A stretch of DNA of 64,000 nt from CAJQLB01 sp041392065 (GTDB lineage Bacteria > Bacteroidota > Bacteroidia > Flavobacteriales > Flavobacteriaceae). The notes below the pieces were generated by a model, which saw only the letters and a program-made list of their open reading frames with translations, did no database searches and was not told the origin of the DNA. The translations under genes were made by a program, and so were the position numbers. The DNA lies in the NCBI GenBank assembly GCA_041392065.1, contig JAWKMU010000004.1, positions 310,001 to 374,000 on the forward strand. The letters are read 5' to 3'. Of this stretch, positions 8,323 through 16,181 are shown one piece after another; the stretch's first letter is position 1, and each line of letters starts with the position of its first letter.

Positions 8323-9264
8323 TTAAGAGGCAAAGACCAGAAAAATAAAAATTCCGTACATTAATACAAGAACAAATCCGTTTGATCTAGTTATTTCATG
8401 CTTTTTTGGAGTTAAAACAAGAGGAATTAAAATAGCAGCAAAGGCAATCATCCAAAAAATATCACGAGTTAGTATTTGATTATCTGTAACAGGAATGGTC
8501 TTAATCATTGAGGTAAGACCCAAAACAGAACCAATATTAAAAATATTTGAGCCAATTAAATTGCCTAACGAAATCGCTTTTTCCTTTTTTGCAGCTGCTA
8601 TTACTGAAGCTGCCAATTCTGGCACACTTGTACCTACAGCAATAACAGAAACAGAAATCACAGCTTCGCTTACTCCTAATATTGTTGCCAAATCTATGGC
8701 TCCTTTAACCAACCATTCTGAACCAAAATAAAGCGCTACTGCACCAATGGAAAGCCACATGAAAATTTTAAAATATGAAACAACAGATAAGGTATCGTCT
8801 ACCTCATCTTCATAAACTTCTTTTTTACCTTGATTTAACAATACATAAACAAAAGCTATTAGGCCAATAAATAGAATTAAGCCTTCAACAAATGTTAACT
8901 TATTATCATTGTAAAGAAAATACCACAGAACTAAAGAAAAAAGCATCATAACAGGCCAATTAAGCTTATAAAATGTTTTAGTAACAGAAATACTTCCAAC
9001 TATAGCTGTAATACCAAGAACCAAACCAATATTAGCAATGTTGGAGCCTACTACATTATTTATAGCAATAGCAGGAGAACCTGAAAGCGCAGCATTGAGG
9101 CTTACCAAGAGCTCTGGAACAGACGTTGCAAAAGACACAACAGTCATTCCTATAACAAACTTTGAGATACTTAATTTAAAAGAAAGCGCCACAGACGATC
9201 TAACCAAAAACTCACCTCCAATAACAAGAAGAATAAATCCGAGGATTACTAAAACAAAGCTCAT
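8323..9264 (-). CDS. Calcium/sodium antiporter (CaCA family, YrbG-like)
   Basis: A 313-residue membrane protein with about ten hydrophobic segments. It contains the two inverted alpha repeats of the Ca2+/cation antiporter superfamily: SFATSVPELLVSL with NNVVGSNIANIGLVLG in the first half, and AVGTSVPELAASV with GNLIGSNIFNIGSVLG in the second. The acidic residue in each SxPEL motif and the GSNIxN motifs form the ion site in characterised members. A cytoplasmic acidic loop (EVYEDEVDDT) separates the halves. It probably exports Ca2+ in exchange for Na+ or H+. It is divergent from blaI and appears monocistronic. Confidence 0.9.
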   Translation of the reverse strand: MSFVLVILGFILLVIGGEFLVRSSVALSFKLSISKFVIGMTVVSFATSVPELLVSLNAALSGSPAIAINNVVGSNIANIGLVLGITAIVGSISVTKTFYKLNWPVMMLFSLVLWYFLYNDNKLTFVEGLILFIGLIAFVYVLLNQGKKEVYEDEVDDTLSVVSYFKIFMWLSIGAVALYFGSEWLVKGAIDLATILGVSEAVISVSVIAVGTSVPELAASVIAAAKKEKAISLGNLIGSNIFNIGSVLGLTSMIKTIPVTDNQILTRDIFWMIAFAAILIPLVLTPKKHEITRSNGFVLVLMYGIFIFLVFAS

Positions 9265-9373
9265 TAAATCTATTTTTTGCGAATATAAAAAGAATTCATT
9301 CTAATAAAATCAATAAAACCGTTTTCTTAAAATATCACAATAAAAACTAAATTTTTCGTTAAATAACTATATT

Positions 9374-9408
9374 TACAGTTGTATAACTAGAAAAATAGTT
9401 TATATTTG
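9374..9408 (+). promoter_or_regulatory. blaI-M56 promoter with probable BlaI operator
   Basis: TTG at 9379-9381 and TATATTTG at 9401-9408 are separated by 19 bp, a full match to the Bacteroidota promoter form TTG-N19-TAnnTTTG. The dyad TACAGTTGTA (9374-9383), which has the TACA/TGTA half-sites of BlaI/MecI operators, covers the -33 TTG. A second inverted repeat, AACTA (9385-9389) and TAGTT (9396-9400), fills the spacer. Binding there would block RNA polymerase, implying autorepression. Confidence 0.65.
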
Positions 9409-9427
9409 ATTTCAAATTTATTTTCCC

Positions 9428-9787
9428 ATGCAAAAACTTACAAACAAAGAAGAAGAAATCATGCAAATCTTGTGGAAGCTTGAAAAAGCTTTTGTAAAAG
9501 ATATTCTTGCAGATATAACCGAAGATAAACCTCACTATAACACCTTGTCTACCATTGTTAGAAACCTAGAAGATAAAGGCTATGTAAGCTATACAGCCTA
9601 TGGCAAAACACATCAATATTTTCCAATTGTAAAAAAAGAAGATTACAGAAAACGCTTTTTCAATTCAGCGATTGACAACTACTTTAATAGTTCTTACAAA
9701 AATGTGGTTTCCTTTTTTGCTAAAGAAGAAAAAATAAGTGTTGAAGAACTTAAAGAAATTATTAACCTTATTGAAAACAATAAATAA
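9428..9787 (+). CDS. blaI: BlaI/MecI/CopY-family transcriptional repressor
   Basis: A 119-residue winged-helix repressor. The N-terminus MQKLTNKEEEIMQILWKLEK matches the family's first helix, and YNTLSTIVRNLEDKGYVSY is the recognition helix and wing. The C-terminal part (about residues 80-119) would form the dimerisation helices. Family members are inactivated by proteolysis triggered by a BlaR1-type sensor, and such a sensor is encoded two bases downstream. In Bacteroidota these pairs usually do not control beta-lactamases; the signal and regulon here are unknown. A TACA-N2-TGTA dyad overlaps the promoter and suggests autoregulation. Confidence 0.88.
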   Translation: MQKLTNKEEEIMQILWKLEKAFVKDILADITEDKPHYNTLSTIVRNLEDKGYVSYTAYGKTHQYFPIVKKEDYRKRFFNSAIDNYFNSSYKNVVSFFAKEEKISVEELKEIINLIENNK

Positions 9788-9789
9788 TC

Positions 9790-11802
9790 ATGGAATATTT
9801 AATTAAAGTAAGTGCCATTCTTATCTTGTTTTATACGTGCTACAAGTTGTTTTTAAATCGTGAAACCTTTTTTGAGTCTAACAGAACCTTTCTATTAATT
9901 GGTATAGCAACTGCTTTTATTTTACCACTTATAGTTATCCCAAAATATATTGAGGTTGAACCTATTATTTCTGATAGTGCTTTTGCAATCAGTGATACCA
10001 ACGCACAACCTTTAATTGTAGACAACTCAATCAGTTTAAGTACTATTTTGACTTATACATACCTAATAGGTGTTTTGGTCTTCTTTGGGCGATTTTTGTT
10101 TCAATTTAGCTCGTTAGTTATATTAATTATTAACAGCACCAAACAACGTATTGCCTCCTATATATATGTCATTACAATAAAAACTTTGTCACCTTTTTCA
10201 TTTTTTAATTGGATAGTCTTTAACCCTAAACTATTTAACGATAAAGAATTAGAACAAATTATCACTCATGAAAAAGTGCATGCGCAACAATTGCATTCAA
10301 TTGATATTTTAATGGTTGAACTAACTAGCATCTTACTTTGGTTTAACCCATTTATATGGCTTTATAAAAAAGATTTGCGACAAAATTTGGAGTTCATTGC
10401 AGATAAAAACGCTCAAGCTACTACTAATTGCAAAAAAAGTTATCAGCATTTATTATTAAAAACCAGTGTTCCCAATTACCAATTGGCTGTAACCAATAAT
10501 TTTTACAATTCATTAATCAAAAAACGAATCGTTATGTTACACAAAAACAGATCAAACAACCTAAATCAATTAAAATTCTTATTAGTCTTACCAGCTTTAG
10601 CTGTATTTCTAATGAGTTTTAACACAAAAGAAGTTTACATTAATAAAGAAGCAGTTAAAAAAGCAAACAGCAAAGTTTTAGACCTCAATCAGTTTGAGTC
10701 TACTCATGCAGAGGCAAGCACAACAATTAGCAATACTATGGCTTCTAAAATTGTAACTAATAAAGATACTCCAGCAACAAAAGAAACCACAAAACAAGAT
10801 ATTGTTACTTATTTTATTGAAAGCACTTTTACTGATGCTCAGCTTGATGATGTAATAACCAAACTTCAATCTCATGGTGTTACATTAAAAATTAAAGGTG
10901 TAAAGCGCAATAGTAATAACGAAATTACAGCATTAAAAATTGATGCCAAATCAAAAAGCGCTAACGCTAATTTCTCTATTGATAATGACTCAGCAATTAA
11001 AACCGTAAAAATTACGTATACCGCAAAAGATAATTCTATTTCAATTAGCAATTCAGATGGCTTAATACATGGAGAAGATTTTATGTACAGACACAAAGAT
11101 GGTGCTGTAACATTTAAAAGAGGTGGAAAAGGTAGCAATGCTTTTGTTTATAGCATAGACAAAGATCATGTTAAAGACCATGAAGTTATTGAAGATGATG
11201 ATAAAATAATTATTAAAAGTGGTGGTAAAGTACACGAATTAAAAAAGGCCAACAATGGCAAAAACACTTTTGTAATTTCAGATGATGAAGATGGAAAAGT
11301 TATTGAGTTCAAAGGAAAAAAGGGAGAAACGTATGACATCATAAAAACTGACACACTATCATCTGATGGAAATGTTTTTAAACTAAAAGGAAATGTTGTT
11401 ATTGGTTCAAAAAACAAAGATGGCAATGTGTTTTTTCATAATGACGACGACGGAAAAGTCATCATAAAATCTTCAGGAAGTACATTATGGACTGATGATA
11501 ATGACGAAAATGTCATTATAAAATCATCAACTGGAAAATCATTATGGACGGATGACAATGGCGATACTATAGCTGTACAAACCATTGGGAAAGGTGATGG
11601 CAAAATTTTTATTTCTGGAAATAATGAAGACGTATTATTTATTATTGACGAAAAGGAAGTTAATAAAAAAGACATAGACAATTTAGATACAGATAATATA
11701 GAATCTGTAAATGTTTTAAAAGGAGAAGCAGCAACCAAGTTATATGGTGACAAAGGTAAGAATGGTGTCATTGTAGTTACTACAAAAAAGAAAAAAGATT
11801 AA
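9790..11802 (+). CDS. BlaR1-like M56 family metallopeptidase sensor with C-terminal plug-like region
   Basis: A 670-residue membrane protein. Residues about 1-290 hold four hydrophobic segments and the gluzincin motif HEKVH (near residue 159) with downstream EFIADKNA, as in M56 peptidases. After a last membrane segment (LLVLPALAVFLMSF) comes a long periplasmic region rich in Asp, Lys and Gly with two imperfect repeats (VIIKSSG...LWTDDND, VIIKSST...LWTDDNG, about residues 556-595). The C-terminus, with VNVLKGEAATKLYGDKGKNGVIVVTTK, resembles the plug motif of TonB-dependent receptors and replaces the penicillin-binding domain of true BlaR1. It is paired with blaI (2-nt gap). It probably senses an envelope signal and cleaves the repressor; that role is inferred from the family. 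Confidence 0.85.
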   Translation: MEYLIKVSAILILFYTCYKLFLNRETFFESNRTFLLIGIATAFILPLIVIPKYIEVEPIISDSAFAISDTNAQPLIVDNSISLSTILTYTYLIGVLVFFGRFLFQFSSLVILIINSTKQRIASYIYVITIKTLSPFSFFNWIVFNPKLFNDKELEQIITHEKVHAQQLHSIDILMVELTSILLWFNPFIWLYKKDLRQNLEFIADKNAQATTNCKKSYQHLLLKTSVPNYQLAVTNNFYNSLIKKRIVMLHKNRSNNLNQLKFLLVLPALAVFLMSFNTKEVYINKEAVKKANSKVLDLNQFESTHAEASTTISNTMASKIVTNKDTPATKETTKQDIVTYFIESTFTDAQLDDVITKLQSHGVTLKIKGVKRNSNNEITALKIDAKSKSANANFSIDNDSAIKTVKITYTAKDNSISISNSDGLIHGEDFMYRHKDGAVTFKRGGKGSNAFVYSIDKDHVKDHEVIEDDDKIIIKSGGKVHELKKANNGKNTFVISDDEDGKVIEFKGKKGETYDIIKTDTLSSDGNVFKLKGNVVIGSKNKDGNVFFHNDDDGKVIIKSSGSTLWTDDNDENVIIKSSTGKSLWTDDNGDTIAVQTIGKGDGKIFISGNNEDVLFIIDEKEVNKKDIDNLDTDNIESVNVLKGEAATKLYGDKGKNGVIVVTTKKKKD

Positions 11803-11831
11803 CCTTTTCATTTAAGGTTAGGTTGGTTAAA

Positions 11832-11860
11832 AAGAGGCTTCATAATGAAGTCTTTTTTTT
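11832..11860 (+). terminator. Intrinsic terminator of the blaI-M56 operon
   Basis: A ten-base stem with GU pairs (AGAGGCTTCA against TGAAGTCTTT around TAA) is followed by a run of nine T. It starts about 30 nt after the M56 stop. Confidence 0.85.
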
Positions 11861-11861
11861 T

Positions 11862-12182
11862 GTTAGAATATCTTCAAAAAAGATGAAAAGGCTAAAAATC
11901 GTTGTTTTTTAAGATTTTTTTCCCTTGAAATTAAAAACAGAGTCAAAAAACACCCTTTAATTATTATAAATTAAAATCATAACACTAAATAATAATTACA
12001 TTTTAAAACTTATATCAAGACACTATGTTTTATTTTATAATATTAATTATTTTTTTACTTACAATATTGTATTAAATTTTATTATTTCTTAAGGATTTGT
12101 TTGGTTACAACATTAACAAAAATCTATATTCAAAATTCAATTTAAAATTTAAACCATTTCATCAACCAAAAAAATTGAATTT
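11862..12182. other. AT-rich stretch without a recognisable gene
   Basis: This stretch is strongly AT-rich with homopolymer A and T runs. I find no supported coding frame, exact TAnnTTTG box on either strand, tRNA-like fold or long inverted repeat between the blaI-M56 terminator and the small gene upstream region. Confidence 0.5.
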
Positions 12183-12278
12183 ATGATTGCACTTGTAAAA
12201 TTTATTGTAAATGTTGTAGATCTCATTATCGTCATTATCCTGTAAGGCAGCAAAGCTTATTTCTAAAATAAGTTTTGC

Positions 12279-12286
12279 TACTTTTG
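12279..12286 (+). promoter_or_regulatory. Possible -7 box for the 50-residue gene
   Basis: TACTTTTG matches TAnnTTTG exactly and stands 44 bp upstream of the ATG at 12331. A TTG at 19 bp is missing, so support is partial. Confidence 0.35.
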
Positions 12287-12330
12287 CAATAGTATAAACA
12301 AAGAGGTTTCCATTTACAAGGGAAATATTT

Positions 12331-12483
12331 ATGAAAAAACAGTTTTTCAAAATATTGGCAAAAATCAATAAAGCTATACTACCAAGTTTCACCAAAAAAC
12401 GTTTGGATTTAAATAAAGCCACAAAACTGCAAATGGCTATTTTTGGCTGGCGTTTATATGTTACAAAAAGAGCTTTAGACTAA
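12331..12483 (+). CDS. Small basic protein (50 aa), of the type often labelled SsrA-binding in flavobacteria
   Basis: The frame starts MKKQFFKILAKINKAILPS and ends with IFGWRLYVTKRALD. It is short, strongly basic and has one amphipathic or hydrophobic helix in the second half. I recall very similar 50-residue proteins conserved in many Flavobacteriaceae and automatically named 'SsrA-binding protein', although they lack the SmpB fold and are far too short for it. A terminator hairpin follows immediately. It overlaps, on the other strand, an 86-codon frame that I regard as a shadow. Its function is unknown. Confidence 0.6.
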   Translation: MKKQFFKILAKINKAILPSFTKKRLDLNKATKLQMAIFGWRLYVTKRALD

Positions 12484-12486
12484 AAA

Positions 12487-12516
12487 AAAAAGACTTTCAA
12501 GGTTGAAAGTCTTTTA
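12487..12516. terminator. Bidirectional intrinsic terminator
   Basis: A ten-base perfect stem AAGACTTTCA (12490-12499) and TGAAAGTCTT (12504-12513) has an A tract on its left and a T run on its right. It can end both the rightward 50-residue gene and the leftward ABC/DUF5916 operon. Confidence 0.8.
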
Positions 12517-12545
12517 AATTATAGTTAACACTATTTTGTTAAATT

Positions 12546-14756
12546 CTAAAACTGTTTTAAAAAGGTTATTTTACTTATAAACTGTCGTGTGTGTTGCATG
12601 GGATTAAAAACATCTGTTTGAGTATCATTAAATACTAAATAAATAAATGACAAAGGCTGATATTCCCAACTAAAACGCAAGTTCCAACGTCCTTGCTCAT
12701 CTAAGCTATTAAACTGATAAAAACTGTTAAACTGCAATCTTGGGTTTAAAGCAAGTCTTAAATTTGCAGAATACAAATCGGTATCCAAGTTTTCATTAAG
12801 TAGCCCAAGATCTTCAATATTATTATGCTCATAGCTTGCTGTAAAAGAAACATTTGGCAAGGGCGCATACCTCAACCTTGTGTATATTGTCTGTCTTGAT
12901 CCATTATAGAAATTACCAAAATCATAGCTTACATCAGCCGACAGTTTTTTTGATTGATCTGTGTAATATCTAACAAAGTATCTGGTATATCTATAGTTTT
13001 TTTGTTCTATATCTATACCTAATGGAGAAAAATTAAAATTAATATTCTGCCAAGTTGGTGTCATAGAAGCTTCAAAAAAACTATTGTCCTTGAACCATGT
13101 ATATATTGGAAAAATATAAATACTTGCTTGTTGAAAATTTCCAAAGTCAGTTAAATCGTGGTAATAATTAAAGAAAGCTCCTGGATCCCAACGACGAATA
13201 AAAGGCAACTTTTTTGGTCTTAAAATTGCATAACCACCAGGACTATGGTACATTATATCCTTCTGAAATACAAATCCCATATCTGGAGAATAATTATTAC
13301 TAACGAATGAATTGACGTAACCCATATAATAATCATTGGTTCGTGAACCTGCAAAAATTCTACCTGCATAACCCAAACTATTATCCTCGCTATCAATAGA
13401 TGTTGATATTAAATATGAAATACTAACTTCGCTCTTGGGACGCACAAACCCATCAATTGTTATGGTTGTATTATTCTTACTATCAATATTCATTTCATTA
13501 AAGCCATCGTCATTTCTATAGGTAACCATTGCACCTACATTGTTTTCCTTACCATAATTTTGAGTATACCTCGCCACACCAAAAATACTACCACCAGCTT
13601 CGTCTGTATCTCCTTGTCTAACAGCTAATACTCCAATGGTTCGTTTATCATCTCGACTTGTAAATCTTGTTCCATAATCCAATGGAGCTGGCTGAGCATT
13701 AAATGTATTATCCAATCCAATAGTTCTACTAAAAAATGGTTTTACTTGATTATTATCGCTTCCAGCCCAAATACCAGAATTTTCAAGAAAAAACTGGCGA
13801 CGTTCTGGGAAGAAAATATTAAAGCGTTCTAGATTGTTTACTGCTCTATCAACATCTGCTTGTGCAAAATCGGTATTAACAGTTACATCAATAACTGTTT
13901 TTGGATTTATAACCCATTTAATATCTCCACCTACTTTGGGTTCATTTGTCTTATCAGTTATAGTATTTCCAGCCTTGTTTTCATCATATTGATAAAGTGC
14001 ATAAGGTTCTACTCTAATGTTAGCAGATGGAGGTGGTAGCTCAAGACCTGTTAATTTGGCTGAGTATATCATTCTATTTTCTGAAAACGACTGAGGTATA
14101 GCTGGAAAAACAGTTTTTTCAAAATCTCTTCTAGCAAGCCTGTAAAAAGTTATTCCCCATGAAACTGGTTCCCCATCTATAGGCTTATCATATCGAATAG
14201 ACTTAAAGGGAATAGCAAACTCAGCATAATACCCATTATCAGTTCTTTCTGTTCTTACACTCCATAGTGCATTCCAATCTGTGTCTGTGTTCCTGTCATT
14301 AAAACTTTGTAAATCTAATTGATTGCCATGAGGTGTTGTTTGAAACGAAACAGCATATTGCTTTGTGTTTTGAGCATCAATTTGTACACCAAAAACATCA
14401 TTTTCACTAGTGTTAAAATCTCGTCGTAAATCTTGAATTCTGACTCCTTTTTTTCCGAGAGAATCTTTTGCAAAAACTCCTATATAAAGGTTTTTGTCAT
14501 CGTAAAGAACTCTAACTTCTGTTTTGTTTTTAATGTTACCACCTTGTACTGGCTCAACTTTAAAAAAATCGGTAACGAGATATGAGCTGTCCCAATCTGG
14601 TTCGTCTAGCTTCCCATCAATCAATATTTTACCACTAGTTTTGGTTGCTTTTATCTCTATAGGGTTTTCAGGTGGAGGGAAATTATCAGCTTTTTTTTCT
14701 TGAGCATTAATTGAAAAGATAATTAATGAAATTAGTACTGTATATAGTGCCCTCAT
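12546..14756 (-). CDS. CBM9-like/DUF5916 outer-membrane protein
   Basis: A 736-residue exported protein. It has a signal peptide (MRALYTVLISLIIFSINAQ). About residues 30-230 form a family 9 carbohydrate-binding-like domain (GKILIDGKLDEPDWD, DDKNLYIGVFAKDS, YYAEFAIPFKSIRY). The rest is a DUF5916 region with the conserved block NPKTVIDVTVNTDFAQADVD and FFPERRQFFLEN, followed by a predicted beta-barrel ending in ITFLKQF. Its role in the family is not established. It begins 3 nt after the second permease of an ABC exporter operon, so barrel and exporter are probably made together; a joint envelope transport role is inferred. Confidence 0.85.
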   Translation of the reverse strand: MRALYTVLISLIIFSINAQEKKADNFPPPENPIEIKATKTSGKILIDGKLDEPDWDSSYLVTDFFKVEPVQGGNIKNKTEVRVLYDDKNLYIGVFAKDSLGKKGVRIQDLRRDFNTSENDVFGVQIDAQNTKQYAVSFQTTPHGNQLDLQSFNDRNTDTDWNALWSVRTERTDNGYYAEFAIPFKSIRYDKPIDGEPVSWGITFYRLARRDFEKTVFPAIPQSFSENRMIYSAKLTGLELPPPSANIRVEPYALYQYDENKAGNTITDKTNEPKVGGDIKWVINPKTVIDVTVNTDFAQADVDRAVNNLERFNIFFPERRQFFLENSGIWAGSDNNQVKPFFSRTIGLDNTFNAQPAPLDYGTRFTSRDDKRTIGVLAVRQGDTDEAGGSIFGVARYTQNYGKENNVGAMVTYRNDDGFNEMNIDSKNNTTITIDGFVRPKSEVSISYLISTSIDSEDNSLGYAGRIFAGSRTNDYYMGYVNSFVSNNYSPDMGFVFQKDIMYHSPGGYAILRPKKLPFIRRWDPGAFFNYYHDLTDFGNFQQASIYIFPIYTWFKDNSFFEASMTPTWQNINFNFSPLGIDIEQKNYRYTRYFVRYYTDQSKKLSADVSYDFGNFYNGSRQTIYTRLRYAPLPNVSFTASYEHNNIEDLGLLNENLDTDLYSANLRLALNPRLQFNSFYQFNSLDEQGRWNLRFSWEYQPLSFIYLVFNDTQTDVFNPMQHTRQFISKITFLKQF

Positions 14757-14759
14757 AAT

Positions 14760-16181
14760 TTAACTTATTAATTCAACTTTATGCTTATTTGGTTTCGGAA
14801 TCAATACAACCAATAATATTAAACCACTTAAAATCAACAATCCTAAAGTTTTAGTATATGTATTTGAGGTTTCATAGCTAAACTCAAACTTTGGGAGATT
14901 CTGATAATCACTTTTTGTAAAAACAGAATTATTGTATAACAAAGGAATAAAGTAATCTCTCCATTCCTTTGAAAATGCTAAACTCTGGTTTTTAAAATCT
15001 TGATAATCTTTTGTTGAAGTTCCTGCAATCTGGTTAAATGAATTTTGAACTATCAATGCTGGAGAAAACCAACTTGATGTACTTACAAATTTGTGTTGAT
15101 TTTCAATCTGTGATTCAAACTGAGATGTTAAAGGCTCTAATTGGTCTTCCACTAACTGTTTTGCAGCCATATATCTATGATAAAAACCTATAGTTTGTGT
15201 ACTATCATTAATAGCATATTCTGGATGGTCTCTTAAAAAGTTATCTAAAATCTCATCTTGTTTTTTGGCAGCTTCAGCTTTAAGAGTTCGTATTTCATTA
15301 AGCATTAAAGTTCTTGAAGGCACAGGATGTAAAGCGTTGTTTATTTGATTAATTATTGATGGAGAAAGTAATACAAACAAAATCCAAAACCCTAATAAAG
15401 TAATGGCGTTTTTAGCAGAACTTTTAATCCATATATTCGTTGCAAATGCCAATACAAACCAAAATAAAGAATATGCTATAATTATAGTTAGAAGCTCTAT
15501 TAAAGACATTGTGCTTGTCTTAAAATCGAAATTAAAAACAATGAATACAATGGTAAGTGTGACAACAATAGTTAGAAACAACCATAAAAATCTTAATCCT
15601 AACTTTTGCAAAACCCAAACTCTAATACTAATAGGTTGAGAAGCAAGCAATTTTAAAGAACCACTTTCTCTTTCTGATGCCAAAATATTGAATGAAAAAG
15701 CAATAATTATGAGAGGTAAAAGATAAACAATTACAAAAGCCAAGTCAAAACTTCCAAACAATAACTGCACAGGACTTGTCATTTCTTTAAAATTTAAAGA
15801 AGAATCATCACCAGTAACCGTTGGTTGCACATAATGAGCAAATAAATCGGATTGTCCCGTTGAAACAAAAGCTGTAGGTTTAGATGGCATATTTACAGTT
15901 CTCGGACGTATGTTTCCCACAACAATTGGCGTTGTTAGGCGCTTATTAGATGGTACCACATCAAGCCCTTTTTCAATTGAGTCTAAAATCTTCAATGCCT
16001 CATTATCCTTTTCCTTTTGCTCAAGAAGTACATTAGCAATATTATCCTTTCTTTTTTTAACCTTATTTTGTCCATTATAAACCGCAAAACCAAACAAGAT
16101 TAAAAGCAAAATGGTTAAAACTTGTACCCATTTATTTCTTATAAGAAGTAACCATTCGTATTTAATATTATATTTTAACAT
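14760..16181 (-). CDS. ABC-2 type permease, DUF3526 family
   Basis: A 473-residue membrane protein with one N-terminal membrane segment (VLTILLLILFGFAVYNG), a large extracytoplasmic domain, then a cluster of five or so hydrophobic segments with the conserved ASERESGSLKLLASQP motif on the cytoplasmic side, and a C-terminal segment (LGLLILSGLILLVVLIP). It belongs to the NosY-like DUF3526 group. It overlaps the preceding permease gene by 14 nt, and both have 473 residues, so they probably form a heterodimer with the ATPase encoded upstream in the same operon. The substrate is unknown. Confidence 0.82.
   Translation of the reverse strand: MLKYNIKYEWLLLIRNKWVQVLTILLLILFGFAVYNGQNKVKKRKDNIANVLLEQKEKDNEALKILDSIEKGLDVVPSNKRLTTPIVVGNIRPRTVNMPSKPTAFVSTGQSDLFAHYVQPTVTGDDSSLNFKEMTSPVQLLFGSFDLAFVIVYLLPLIIIAFSFNILASERESGSLKLLASQPISIRVWVLQKLGLRFLWLFLTIVVTLTIVFIVFNFDFKTSTMSLIELLTIIIAYSLFWFVLAFATNIWIKSSAKNAITLLGFWILFVLLSPSIINQINNALHPVPSRTLMLNEIRTLKAEAAKKQDEILDNFLRDHPEYAINDSTQTIGFYHRYMAAKQLVEDQLEPLTSQFESQIENQHKFVSTSSWFSPALIVQNSFNQIAGTSTKDYQDFKNQSLAFSKEWRDYFIPLLYNNSVFTKSDYQNLPKFEFSYETSNTYTKTLGLLILSGLILLVVLIPKPNKHKVELIS

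Noticed and set aside
11160..11630. Repeats in the M56 gene considered as a CRISPR or tandem array
   Set aside because: The repeats are imperfect, in frame and encode a repeated beta-strand motif; there is no regular repeat-spacer pattern.
12162..12422. 86-codon frame on the minus strand
   Set aside because: It overlaps the 50-residue plus-strand gene and its leader; the sequence is low-complexity and has no promoter or family resemblance, while the plus-strand gene has a -7 box and terminator.
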